NCBI GenBank assembly: GCA_033064195.1
Contig: JARBJD010000089.1
Coordinates: 62,001 to 126,000, forward strand
Source: Blattamonas nauphoetae
Taxonomy: Eukaryota; Preaxostyla; Oxymonadida
Length of the DNA stretch: 64,000 bases
Direction of reading: 5' to 3'
In this document: piece by piece, positions 12,032 to 23,300 of the stretch
How the letters are laid out: the number at the start of each line of letters is the position of its first letter
Numbering within the stretch: position 1 is the stretch's first letter
The notes under the pieces: model-generated
What the model saw: only the letters and a program-made list of their open reading frames with translations
What the model was told of the DNA's origin: nothing
Databases searched by the model: none
Translations under genes and position numbers: made by a program

Positions 12032-12234
12032 ACTCTCGAATACCTGTCGAACCGCGGCCTAATATCAGCATATATTGGCCGAGAGATTCTTTGATTGAGT
12101 TGGAGATCTCAGATCATCTCAAATTCGTCAACCTCAACAACGTCGCCGTCTTGTTCAATTCTCTCCAGATGCCATCGGAGATGATTCCAATCTCGTCTTG
12201 TTCATTCTTGTTTCCTTTATCAGATGGTTTGTGA
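12028..12234 (+). CDS. Small ORF overlapping the preceding stop (ATGA)
   Basis: 68 codons. The ATG shares ATGA with the stop of the preceding gene. The peptide begins MNSRIPVEPRPN and is of ordinary composition. It could be the end of the upstream gene reached by an unrecognised splice, or chance. No domain. Confidence 0.25.
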   Translation: MNSRIPVEPRPNISIYWPRDSLIELEISDHLKFVNLNNVAVLFNSLQMPSEMIPISSCSFLFPLSDGL

Positions 12235-12703
12235 CCCTTATTCAATTGCGGTCCACCCCAAGGACATCAGTTTTCACAATTCAGATTTCGTTGTTTTCTT
12301 CTCGCTGTGTCCATTATTTCGTTCTGTTAGCCAGCTTGGTATTTGTATGACTGCTTCATATGCTTTTATGGAATTTTCTGGATGAAATTATCAATTTGTC
12401 GAGAGTCCCTTTCACCCAAAAATCGAATAGAATAATACAACTTCACCACTTATAGCGCTTGTCATCATCGAAGCGCACCTCGAATCATAAATTCTATTTT
12501 TACAATCCAAAGACACCCTCGATTGGAGAATATCGTGAATCATCATTTGTTCGTCTTTTTTAACACTCCATTCATTTTATGTTTATTTTTTGCTTCCTAT
12601 TCGTCGTTTTCACAATCATCCCTCATTTTTTGCTCAATTATTTCTCATTTTATCGTTCTTATTTGAATCAAACTTTTGTCGCTGCTCAACATCTCTTTTC
12701 TGA
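12235..12703. other. AT-rich intergenic region
   Basis: About 470 bp with long T-rich runs. No gene seen. It precedes a gene start at 12704 and probably holds its promoter. Confidence 0.5.
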
Positions 12704-15700
12704 ATGAGTCAACCAACTTCTATTTCCGGTCTATCCACTATCTCTCCCACCACTGTTTCTGACGAAAGTGATGTCACCTATATTGTTCTATCTCAGAAGA
12801 TTCAGACAGATTCTCTGACATCACATCTCAGACGGTTGGAAACCGATAAGAAGTCTATCTCATGGGAAGTATGTTGTTTTTCTCATTTTATCCCTTCCTG
12901 CAGACATTGATTGAATGGTTTGTTGAAGCAGTGATCGGAGTGGAACACTTCCGAAATGAACTCCCCTCTGCACCGCCTCTGACCTTTGAGAACATACAAA
13001 TCGACGCATCATCCACAATTTCGATCGGTTTTCACCTTTTCACAGCTCATTTATCGGATCAGTCCCTCTCTCTTCGACTTCAGGACTCTCAATCGTAGGT
13101 TCGATCTCTTCAGATATCTCCACCATCTGTCAGTTCTTTCTTCACACCCATCGAACTCTCGAACAGCAAAACCGATTGATCCTCCCTCTGCATCCTGACC
13201 AGAGAGATATCATCTTTGCACGAATCATGGTCGGCCTCGTCGAACATTTCGTGGCTTCGAAAGATCTCATTCTCCCAAACTCGTCTCCAACAGATCACTC
13301 ACTTTATTTTGCAAATAGTTATCGTCAGTTTATCCGAAATAACCTTTTGACCTTCGATCCATTGACACTCCAAGATCTAGCCATCATATTCACAATGTTT
13401 GTTCATCAGTTCAACCATCAGAACATTTTTATTCCCACAAAACATTCATTTCTGTGCGAAGACAAGTTGGAATGTCCAGAACAGCTTCTGGATGCGGTGA
13501 AGAAGATCAAAGAAAAACACTCTTTGGACTCAGTTGTGAAAACGTATTATGACTGGAAAGAATGGGAGACGATGATGGAAAAGATGGAACAGGGTGTGCT
13601 ATCAATGGTTTGTCTTCGTTTTGACTGATTGTTCCGTTCAGAATGACCTTTCGTTCCTTCAATCTCCAACTTTTCGGCCAACACTCCGATCTCTCCAAAC
13701 AAAGCATCAACTCAGAGCCAACCCACATCAAATCGAAGAGAACAATGAGACTCAATCCTCATCCGACGAGATTCGAACATTCACCACTCGTCTCCCAAGC
13801 GAGATTGACGTGACGTGGAATGGGATGGATGTCAGTTCATCCAAATTGTCAACTGTCATCTCCACTCAAGCAACACTTCCATCCCTCCTCTCCTCCTCCG
13901 ATTCTCACTCCCTCACTTCTGCCGAATTGCTTCTCACGAACGAAATCACCAAAAAACACTCTCAGCGACTTTTGATGACCATTCATCTTCTCCTCACACG
14001 ACCTCCAACCATTTCGATGTCGTCGTACATCCGTCCATCATTCACTTCAGAATCAGTCGACTATTCTTTTCCGGCCAGTGATTCACCTCATGTTGATCCA
14101 AATGAGAAGTTTAACATCTCGTTGTTCGACGAAACTGATGATTCGAAGGTGGTCAAATCACTCCTTCGATGTCGTGCTGTTCTCGAAGCCACACACTCCA
14201 CAGAATGCATTCCTGACCTCCACACCTTCCGCAGTTTTCTCATCTCTGGTCTCCATTCGTCCAATTCCCGCCTCAGCTCCGAATGTGGCGTCCTCTTCTT
14301 CAGATTGGGGGATATCCTTCAACAAGTCGATGATCCTCGCGATCCACAATTCCAGAGTCTCCAAAAAGCATTCCAGGACGGGACCCACTCCGAGCAGATG
14401 GCTCTTCTTCAATTGTGGGAGGGATGGTTCTTTCGAGATGAGAAAGGTCAAGCACGGACGATGCGTGAATCTGACTTCGATTTCGGCGGGTTGCTTACAG
14501 CAGACCTGAGCGAGTCCCAGCTCTTCGAACAAGCTTGTCTCTTTGTCGCAAGTGTTCTCACAACTGACGTCCTCACGGTGTCTTTTCAATGGAAAATGGA
14601 CTTTCTTCTTCGATTCGAGAAGAGACATAAGATGATTTCGCGTCTCTCCACCGCTTTGAGCAGATTAAAAAAACAGACCCAATCAAAACATTTGTTTACA
14701 CTTATCGTGACTGCGCTCGGTTCATTTTTGTCTCTCTTTTGTGGCTGCGATTTCTCGTCTGTTGTGACAGAACTCACAACAACAGATTCTGATTCAAGTC
14801 GACACAAGTTCACACAAACAGTGAACCCTGCTTACTTTCTCGGCAACACCTCCATCGCCCCCAAACATCGACACTCAATCGTTCCGATGGATCTGCTGTT
14901 CGAGCGGTGTTTCCGATTTGATCCGCACGCGTTCCTCCGAAAATGGCCAAGCAGAGATCACTTGACTCCGAGACAGTTCCTTCTCACTCCCTATGTTGGT
15001 CTGCACTCACTCCTTCTTCGCTGTCCAAGACTCAATCTCGATGCACAGGCACTTGGACACTTCCTCTCCATCTTCATGGCCACACCTCATCAGGATTCGA
15101 AAAGAGAGGACATCTTCAATCTCTTCGATCATTCCCCCCCTCCTCGCCTCATCGACACCGTGCTCTCCCGTCCAAACCTCGTCAGATCCAGCAAACCCAT
15201 TTGGATCAGTTTCCTCACGTTTTACGTCGATTTTGGGGAATTTTCGGCTCCCTTCGGAGCCTGTTCATCTCTCGCCAAAGTGTTCAGGATGCTTGCTCCG
15301 TTGGAGTCGAAGATGGATCAACTCGAGCTCGACTTGTTGAGAGGAGTTGGAGAGATTGTTGTTGCTCTTCACTGGCTCAGCATTCCTGCTCACTTCGACT
15401 CTCCACTCCTCTGCCATCTTCCTTCTCTGGCTGGTGCTCAGCGAGGCATCCTCCAAACTCTTTCCTCACACTCTGGCATCCCCTCTCTTATCACTCCACT
15501 TCACTCCGAATCCTTCCGAAACAACATCAGATCAAACCAATCAAAAAACCTGTTTGTTAGCAACGGAATACACATTCAATCACTTTCTGTTCGTTATTTG
15601 GGCTCTGACGGTCTGGTCTCGCTGTTCTGATCTTTTCTTAGAATTCCGGTCTACGATCATCGCACCGATTATCGTTGAGCTTCTCGCTGGGAGTCTCATG

Positions 15701-16106
15701 TTTGTGTTCTCATCTCGCTTTATTCTTCTTCTTCTTCTTCCTCATCTTCAGATCTCGCTTTCCTGCTCCTGCATCTGCTGCCTTCGAGTTCTTCCATCGA
15801 TATGTCTGTGTCGCTTCTGATGCTGTTCGGATGGACTTGGTGAAGCGTGGTTTGTTTGATCTGATCGTTTTTGCTGTGTCGAATTCATCGTTCTTGGATG
15901 ACTACGAAAAAGGGGTTGCTGTGATAGGGATTCTTCTCGCTACAATTCGACGAAACCATCAACAGTGGAGAATGAGAGCCCTTGACTTCTCTCGTCTCTT
16001 CTGACACTTCCACTCAATCGATTCGACAGATGCAGTCCCACTTCATCAGACACTTGTCAAAGAGATAATCGAACGGCGATCCAAAGGCATCCAAAACATG
16101 CTGTGA
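12704..16106 (+). CDS. Large multi-exon helical protein, unknown function
   Basis: Model: exons 12704-12868, 12904-13027, 13084-13607, 13642-15610, 15642-15699, 15752-15993 and 16030-16106, with GT-AG introns of 35, 56, 34, 31, 52 and 36 nt. Every junction keeps phase, giving about 1030 residues starting MSQPTSISGLS. The protein is leucine-rich and mostly helical, with no signal peptide and no motif I recognise. The 36-nt last intron is a multiple of three; without splicing the frame stops at 16004, and with splicing it continues as HAVPLHQTLVKEI. A further splice from the CTGTGATCGG site at 16101 is also possible, so the C-terminus is uncertain. The long exon 4 (656 codons) is solid. Confidence 0.75.
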
Positions 16107-17087
16107 TCGGATTTACGAAGACATCTCTTCTTTTCTCGTTGATTTTGTGGCTTCTCGTTCATCTTTCAGGAACGCTGTCCGACATCCCCAAAAGCCGAAT
16201 CATTGTGATTGATGCCCTCTGCTTCTCTGGAATGATGTTGGGGAACCACCTTCACAATCAGTGGTCTCGGTGTTCGGTCGACAGGGAGCTGAACAAGGCG
16301 TTTGTCGGGTTCTCGTTTGTCTCGTCTCCGCCACCATCAGCGTCGTCGTCTGAGCAGCCTGCCAAACGCCCCTCGCTCTCGACTGGGCATTGGGGTTGTG
16401 GGGCGTTCAACGGGAACCGTGTTCTGAAGATTCCGATTGAGTGGCTGGCAGCGAGCGAGGGAGGAATGGAAGAGATGCGATGCTGCGCACGAGAAGCCGA
16501 AGAAACGAAGTATGACATGAAAGAGAGGAGGGAAAGAAGGAGGAAGGGAGATGAAAAAGAGATGAGTCATTCTTTTCCTTTTTTTCGTTCACTTGCCTTC
16601 ATTGATCTTCTCCCTCTCCCATCACAGACTCGTCGTCGACGTCGTCTCAGCCATCACTCAATTCACTCCGTCCACCTCCCCCGCTGCTCCGCTCTCAATC
16701 ACAGCCACCAACCCCACCCTTCTCACCGCCTTTGCGCAGTCTGTGCTGTTCTTCCTCATCCTCTCCTCTCAGAACACCCTCTCCTCCACCCACTGCTCCT
16801 TCTGCCACTGTTGGTCCCGTTTATTCGTCCATCCTTTCGTTTGTTGCTCCGTACATGTCGGAAGACGTTGCTTTCGCTTCTGTTCCGACTTCAGACTCAC
16901 TCTCAACGTTCATTATTTCCACATATCAAGCGTGAGCGGTGTTCTGATGACCCTACCACGTTTCGTTGCTCCTGAAATTCATTTTCATGTATTTACTCGT
17001 GTTTTGATTCTGATTACTATGTTTGGGAGGGGGCATCTGTCAAAAGTGTGAAACCTTGTGATGGAACCCATACTTCATTGATTCTGA
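16107..17087. other. Region without a supported gene
   Basis: The plus strand has a long frame (16103-16975) with low-complexity Arg/Glu and Ser/His tracts, but no domain and poor coding character. Several overlapping frames on both strands reflect base composition. The last 100 bp are the 5' flank of family copy 2. Confidence 0.4.
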
Positions 17088-19306
17088 ATGACTCTCTCAA
17101 TAAATGAATCAGATGACCCCTCGATAACTTCAGAGCTGTATAGTCTGAGTGTTGATCTCTCGCCGACCTTGTTGAGCGATACATCCAGCTGGAATTTGGT
17201 TTGTCGTTTTCGTGTTTCATCTCCCAAATCTACAGTCCAACATCTCGTCACTCCTTGAAAGATTGCAATGCGATGATGAAGATATTGTTATCGACACACT
17301 CCGAACATTACAGAAAGTGGCATCTGGTTAGTGTTTCTGTCGTATTCATCGTTGTTTTGTGACCGTTTTGGATGTGTTTCAGAAAGTGGGTCGGATGACC
17401 GTTTTGATGATTGGTGTCGATTTCTGTCTCCACTGTGTTGTGTCACACACTCCTCTGGACTTGTGGTCTCGTTTTCTGTTTTGTTGATTGTTGATTGTGG
17501 CTTTGATTTCAGGCAGAACTGATGAAATTGGTTTCGATTCTCTGTTTGTGGTTTTCTTGGTTGTGATGATGGATATCTTCATTTCTTGCTTCTTCTCTTT
17601 CTTGCTTTCTTTCAGATTCGAAATCGCCGTCGTTCGTTCGCTCTTCGCTTTCGTCTGAAATCGCTTCTTTCGTGATCAGGGAATTTGGAGATTGGTCTTC
17701 ACGTGCTGCATTGGAATCAGTGTGTTTCATTCTTTCATCTTCTTGATTTGTTTTCAGTGTTGTTCTTTCATGGAATCACTCTTCTTCGAACCTGAAATCG
17801 TCGACTCACTTTTTCTCCAACACAAGGACTTGATCATTTCCACATTCGAAAAAATTGGAGAATCATCGCCTCCATCAGCTGTTCTCACCACTTTGGCTCG
17901 GATTTCTCTCTTTCCTCATCTCAGAATTGCCCATAATTCGCTGAGGGCTCTTTACAATGTCGTCAAACATGATCCACCTGCTCTCACACATATATCCTCA
18001 CCCATCTTCCCTTCATCTTCCCCACACCAACAATATTCTGGTCTCTCATTCCTGGCTGCTCTGACAAAGAAACTCCGCATCGTTTTCTCTGACTTCCAAC
18101 AGAATTTCCCAACTGATCCTTCACATCTCCCAAAATACGCCCAACACACAAAAGATGATCCCTTCATCATCAAACGTTCCCTGGACTTCTGTTCATTATC
18201 GTTCCTCCTCCCAGCTCTCCTTTTGATAGCAACTCCACCAATCAAAGTGTGATTTTCATTCTTTCCATCTTTTCTCGTCATTTCAGGTTGATTCCGAGAT
18301 CATCCGAGAATTGATTTTCTTTGTGAAAGACGCTCTTTCAACAATTCTCACCAATATTTCAACCATCGACACTCTCATCGCTTCTCTTCACTCCGACTCT
18401 TCACCAACCACTTCATGTATTTCTGAAGTTGACACACAAATGACTGATTCTCTCAAACATCTTCGAAATCATTGTGAAGAGTTTGTGAGTGATGGATGGC
18501 TTTTCTTCGAAACTTTACCATCCATCGACACAGATTCACTCAAATCATCCGTCCAAACGATCGTCCTCGATAATCCATCCTTCACTGACCTCATCCTCAA
18601 CTCTCTCAAACTCAACCACAAAAACATCAAAATGAACATCTTCATCGCCATCACAAACATCGGTGTTCACAATTCATCGATGAGGGAGCAGTTCATGAAA
18701 ATGAATCTTGTTAGTCGGATGTTTGAAACAGTCGATTTTGTTTCTCTTCCTCTCTCCGAGTCCAACACTCTTTTTCAACTCACCAATTTCCTCGCCGAAA
18801 TGTTTACTCCGATTGGAGACGAGGAAGAAGCGTGGTTTCGGCAGTATCCTCTCATTCGTGTTTCAGTGTTCGAGCCAGCCAAACAATTCCTCATCTTCAT
18901 GTTCCACAATTGGGACAAACTCATTCTGAATGAGGAAGACAAAGATTTACTCGAGGGGTCTCTCTGCTGGATCCACCGATACATCAAAGACATGGAACTT
19001 CTCTCAGACGAACACGACCCCGACATTGTGTCAGAACTTGTGAAATGGGAAGTGGGACAGATGGTCGAGATGGAGAACGAAGAGCATTTCGAGCCTTTCT
19101 TCGGGACCATGTTGGACAGGACACAAGAATGGAATCAAAACAAACGAGAGCGGCAGAAGAGACGAGAAGTGGTTTTGAGAGAAGAAGGGTGGGACGATGT
19201 GTTTGAACTGCGAGTGGTGGGGATCGATGTGGACACCGATCAGGAAAGAAAAGAGGATTCAGAGGAATTCAGAATCGAGATGGGATTTAAACCGAACAGG
19301 CACTGA
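17088..19306 (+). CDS. Seven-exon helical-repeat family protein, copy 2
   Basis: Exons 17088-17198, 17236-17326, 17383-17462, 17513-17543, 17616-17719, 17758-18246 and 18287-19306; introns 37, 56, 50, 72, 38 and 40 nt; 641 residues. Exons 2-7 have exactly the lengths of copy 1. The last intron is 40 nt here instead of 39, so the unspliced reading frame hits a stop at 18252, but splicing restores the full protein. This is direct evidence that the segment is an intron and that the copy is intact. It shares SLPLSES, YPLIRVSVFEPAKQF and the basic KRERQKRRE tail with copy 1, but differs at many positions in the body. Function unknown. Confidence 0.85.
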
Positions 19307-19371
19307 TCAACGTTGGTCGTCTGTCGAGCCATCGTTCACTCTTCAACTTTTTTTGTGTCCAGCTGTACTTA

Positions 19372-19630
19372 TAGACCCTCCACAAAACCGGTTTTATTTA
19401 TTTAACCGGCTAAAATCAAAATTAGACGTTTCATCCGCATTTTCTCGATTATGTTTTACCACGTCACTTAATGCACCCTTTCAAGTAGACCTAGCGTTTT
19501 TTCAAAAACTACCGTAACCATGTTTCTAAGAGTTCTGAAATTACAATTCTTGCATTATATTATGAAAAATGACCTTATGATGAATAAAACCGGTTTTGTA
19601 TATTATTTAGCCGGTTTTGTGGAGGGTCTA
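19372..19630. mobile_element. 259-bp MITE with 20-bp perfect terminal inverted repeats
   Basis: Ends TAGACCCTCCACAAAACCGG and its exact reverse complement; further imperfect pairing runs inward around repeated AACCGG motifs. TTA flanks both ends, a possible 3-bp target duplication of PIF/Harbinger type; TA duplication is the alternative if the terminal TA is host sequence. No coding capacity. It sits in the 3' flank of family copy 2, where the other copies have continuous sequence. Confidence 0.75.
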
Positions 19631-20361
19631 TTAGTCTCACCTCACTCACATTCTCCTTCCGTTGTCCATCGAATCCGTCAATATGTAGACATTACGAGTC
19701 ACCCATATATTGAATTGTCTGTGTGTATTTGTGGAAGAATCGGGTAAGAAAGAGATGAGATGTGAAATGAACTGTCTGCACACACAATGGGAACGAAAAC
19801 AGTGACATGACATCGCCACAACGATCATGAGTAGTGAACGAGAACAGCGATAATATTGAAAAAGAAACGAACCAGTGTGCAGTGATGAAAATAAAATGAT
19901 GATCTTGATTGACTGTGAGAGGATGTCGAGTGCATGAAATATGAAAAAAAGACGGATGAGGAGGTCCAACGAGACGAATGGTGTCCATGACATGACTTCA
20001 ACCAGTCCAGCACAGTGCGGACAGGAAGTTTGTTAGAATTCAAGACACCAAGAGGTCCAGCACGGTGTGGACAGGAAGTTTGCTTGAATTCAAGACACCA
20101 AGTAGTCCAGCACAGTGCGGACAGGAAGTTTGTTTGAAAGGATGGCACTCGGGTGTGGCACCAGCGGAATTTCGATTGGTTGAATGAGTATGTGACGTGT
20201 TCACATAGAGTGTATGTGGGGACTACGGTAGAGGATTGTTCAGCTCAGATGTGACGTGTTGGAGTGAGGTGTTCGGTTGTCAGAGCTGATAGAATGGATA
20301 CTGAGTGAATGAAGACGACAGAACTGTGGAGGAAGTGTGGTGAATAAAGAGAGAAGTGTGG
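19631..20361. other. Intergenic with short repeat
   Basis: No gene supported. Contains the 50-bp tandem repeat listed separately and the 3' flank of the minus-strand receptor gene. Confidence 0.4.
20004..20135. repeat. 50-bp tandem repeat, about 2.6 copies
   Basis: The unit beginning AGTCCAGCACAGTGCGGACA and continuing AGGAAGTTTGTTTGAATTC recurs at exactly 50-bp steps (TCCAG at 20006, 20056 and 20106) with a few substitutions. Confidence 0.8.
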
Positions 20362-23300
20362 TTAGTGTGTTCCCACAATCTCATCCTTCGGAATCTGAGC
20401 TTCGTCTGGGATGGAATGAAGAGCAGTCCAGATTGTGGACAGCGTTGGTCGGTCGTCGGGCTCCAGTCGCAGACAGCTCTCGATCACATCCACCATCCTC
20501 GAATTCACTCCTTCCATCTTCGGAAGCGTCCCTGTTCCGATCTGTCGCTGAGCGTTGATCGCATCCAGCTCCCCGAAGGGCACAAGACCAGTCTCGATTT
20601 CCCACAAGATCAGGCCAAGACTAAAAACTGACGCTTTGTGTTCATCAATCAATCTCCCGAAATCATTCTCTTCTTCTGCCTTCGCCACTTCCGGTGCTCT
20701 CCATCGCTGTCCATCTTTCGATGCTGTGACAGGCTGAGTTCCACCGGAAGACTGCGGGAGTGGGATCTGCTGTGTCGGTTCTTGACTCTTCAGACACGCA
20801 TTCCCTTGAGCATCGAACATCACCCAATGCGACGACAATTTCGTCAGAACGTCAGACGGCTTGTTTGAGCCTGCGAGTGTCGTCAAACCGAGTGCCAGCT
20901 GTTTCTGGAAGGCTCGTTTGGCGAATGTCCGTTTCCTTTCGTTGACGTGGAGTGCGTTGTATAGCGTGTCCACTTCTCGCACGACCGACACTTCCATCTT
21001 CTCTGAACAGACAAGTGCTTCCACAAGCGTCTCTTGGATGGGAAGAGATGGGAAGTTGCTACGGTTGTGGACGCGGTTGGTGTCATCAGGTGAGCATTTT
21101 GTGACCGACTCGACCTGATCGATAGCGTGAAGGTTCTCTCGTATGTCGTCGACGACTTCCATCTTTTCATCTTCGACTTGGATTTCGTGTTGTTCGTTCA
21201 TTTCGCTCGAGTTTTGCTGATTTCGTGTCTTTCGGCGACGGCAGCAGATCACGATGAACAGAGCGAGAAGGAGGAGAACGACGAGGCTGACGATGAGCGG
21301 GATCAGCCACGGAAGTGTTTTCTGCATTGCGAGTGACTGCGCTTGCTTCTGACTGAGTTTGAATGTGAACGAATCAGTCTTCCCTGTCTGTCCAAATTCA
21401 AAATACCCAAACCATTCATTCTTTGCTTCCAGTTCACTGACATCGTTCGAAAGAAGTGTCATCGTGATCGACGATTCGGTCAGCTCGCTTGTTGTCTCGG
21501 CAGAGAGAGGAATTCGGACAGGCTCGGTGTTAGTGTTTGCAACATCCGAAATCACAAAAGCGAGACCACATGGAATCAGCAGTGTTCCTTTCATCACAAT
21601 CGAATATTCTTTTGTCTTCTTTGTGAATGTTGCCGAGCATGAAGTTGGAGTGAGTGTTGGGACGAAGAACGAGTTCAACACTTCGGAGCCTGTGTTCCCC
21701 TTCACCACACATTCGGAGTCGGTGTTGATCCACAACGTGTCCGAGTCGGATGGAGAAGTGTCCAACTCAATCGAACTCGCCCCTTCACATCGAATGTTTC
21801 TGTTCATGTTTGGGAACGAAGACGAGTGTGGATTGTTGTCTGCCATCTGTCCACCCACAATCTTCACTTTCGACGACCTCACATGCAGTGCTCCCTGCGA
21901 GAGATGCGAGAACGACGACGAATACGAGTCGAACGAACACGAGTTGACGACGACGAGCGATGAAGACCACGCGCAGAGCGTGTCGTCGTTTTGAGATGAT
22001 TGCGTTGTTGGGCCAGTGAAAACACTGTCTCGGAGTTCGATTTGGGGAAGATCAGAAGCTCCCTCAAATGTCATCAGCGAGCCAGACGAACATGATTTGT
22101 GAGAGACATTCAAGAGCCCGATTGATTCGAAGTTGGAGAATGTCAGAAGGACGGCTGAGAAATGCACAGAAGTGAAGTCAACCTTGCTCATCTCAAACAC
22201 ACCTCCTGTCACAGACACGAGGAGAGAACTCTGAGCAGAGGACGATGTGAAAGAGCAACTTGTGATTGTCATCAATCCACTTTCCGAGCGAAGAAGAGGG
22301 GAAGAGCGGTCGGAAGTGAGAGAGAAGAGGAGAGATTCGAGGGCGAGGGAGTGTGTGATCGTGTCTGCTTTGTTCACAAGCGATCCATCAGTCGATACAG
22401 CCACTGTCACCTTGCTTCCCCCCTTCGACACAATCCCCGTTTTGTCCGGCGTCAGATCCACCTCTCCCTTCAGCTCAGCAACATCCACAATCGCGATCGT
22501 GCAGAGAACACTGTCAGCCAGATGCCGATCGCTCTCGTCCAGACTCGCACACGGAAAATGGTCGTCCCCACACCAAATACCATCTCTCCCGATGGATTTG
22601 ACAATGATGGTTGGAGCTCTGAAGAGTGAGAGGTAGAGCAGAAGTGTTGGGGAGTGGAGGAGGCTGCCTTCTGGTTCGGCTTCATCGAGTGATTCGTAGA
22701 GCGTGTCGAGCTCACCCCCTCGTTCTGGGAATCCATTATTTGGGACATACTCAATGACATTTGCCAAATTGTAGCCTTGAACGAACATTCTGAAGGCGTT
22801 GTAAGTGTCTGTTTTGACAACATTATCAAAGTTGACGTGGTCCAGCTTCATCCAATCCGGATTCTCAAAGAAGACGACACAATTTGCCCAGATGTCCATC
22901 GTGAAATCCCGAAAGGTAACATGAGACATTTCGATTCTCAGGTTGAGCTCATTGTTCGACGTGGGGGTTGAGACTGAGATAGAGGTGATGAGCGGAGAAG
23001 CGATGACTTTTGGAGTTGGTGTTGTGAAAGATGTCTGCTTGATCACCAACGAGCCGCATGAACACATAATGAAAGGAATGGTGAGACTTGTGTGGATCTC
23101 GAAATTACATTCGGTGATGGCGATCGTCGCAGTTGCGTCGAGAGAGGAGCAGAGAGGATTTTCGATCCTCCAAACAAAGTTGACTCTCGAGAATTCCAGT
23201 GATCCCTCCTCAGCAACATTCAGAAAGGGAGAGCAATCCGTCACTACCCCAGATCCCAGCTGAACTTCGACAGACACAGCTGGAGGCCATTCGTCTATCA

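Noticed and set aside
16103-16975. 290-codon frame starting MIGFTKTSLLF
   Set aside because: No in-frame ATG at its start, low-complexity Arg/Glu and Ser/His tracts, and no conserved motif.
17692-19306. Copy 2 as two separate genes or a pseudogene
   Set aside because: The stop at 18252 lies in the 40-nt intron; splicing restores an intact protein.
22162-23300. Plus-strand frames of 90-155 codons
   Set aside because: Antisense shadows of the giant receptor.
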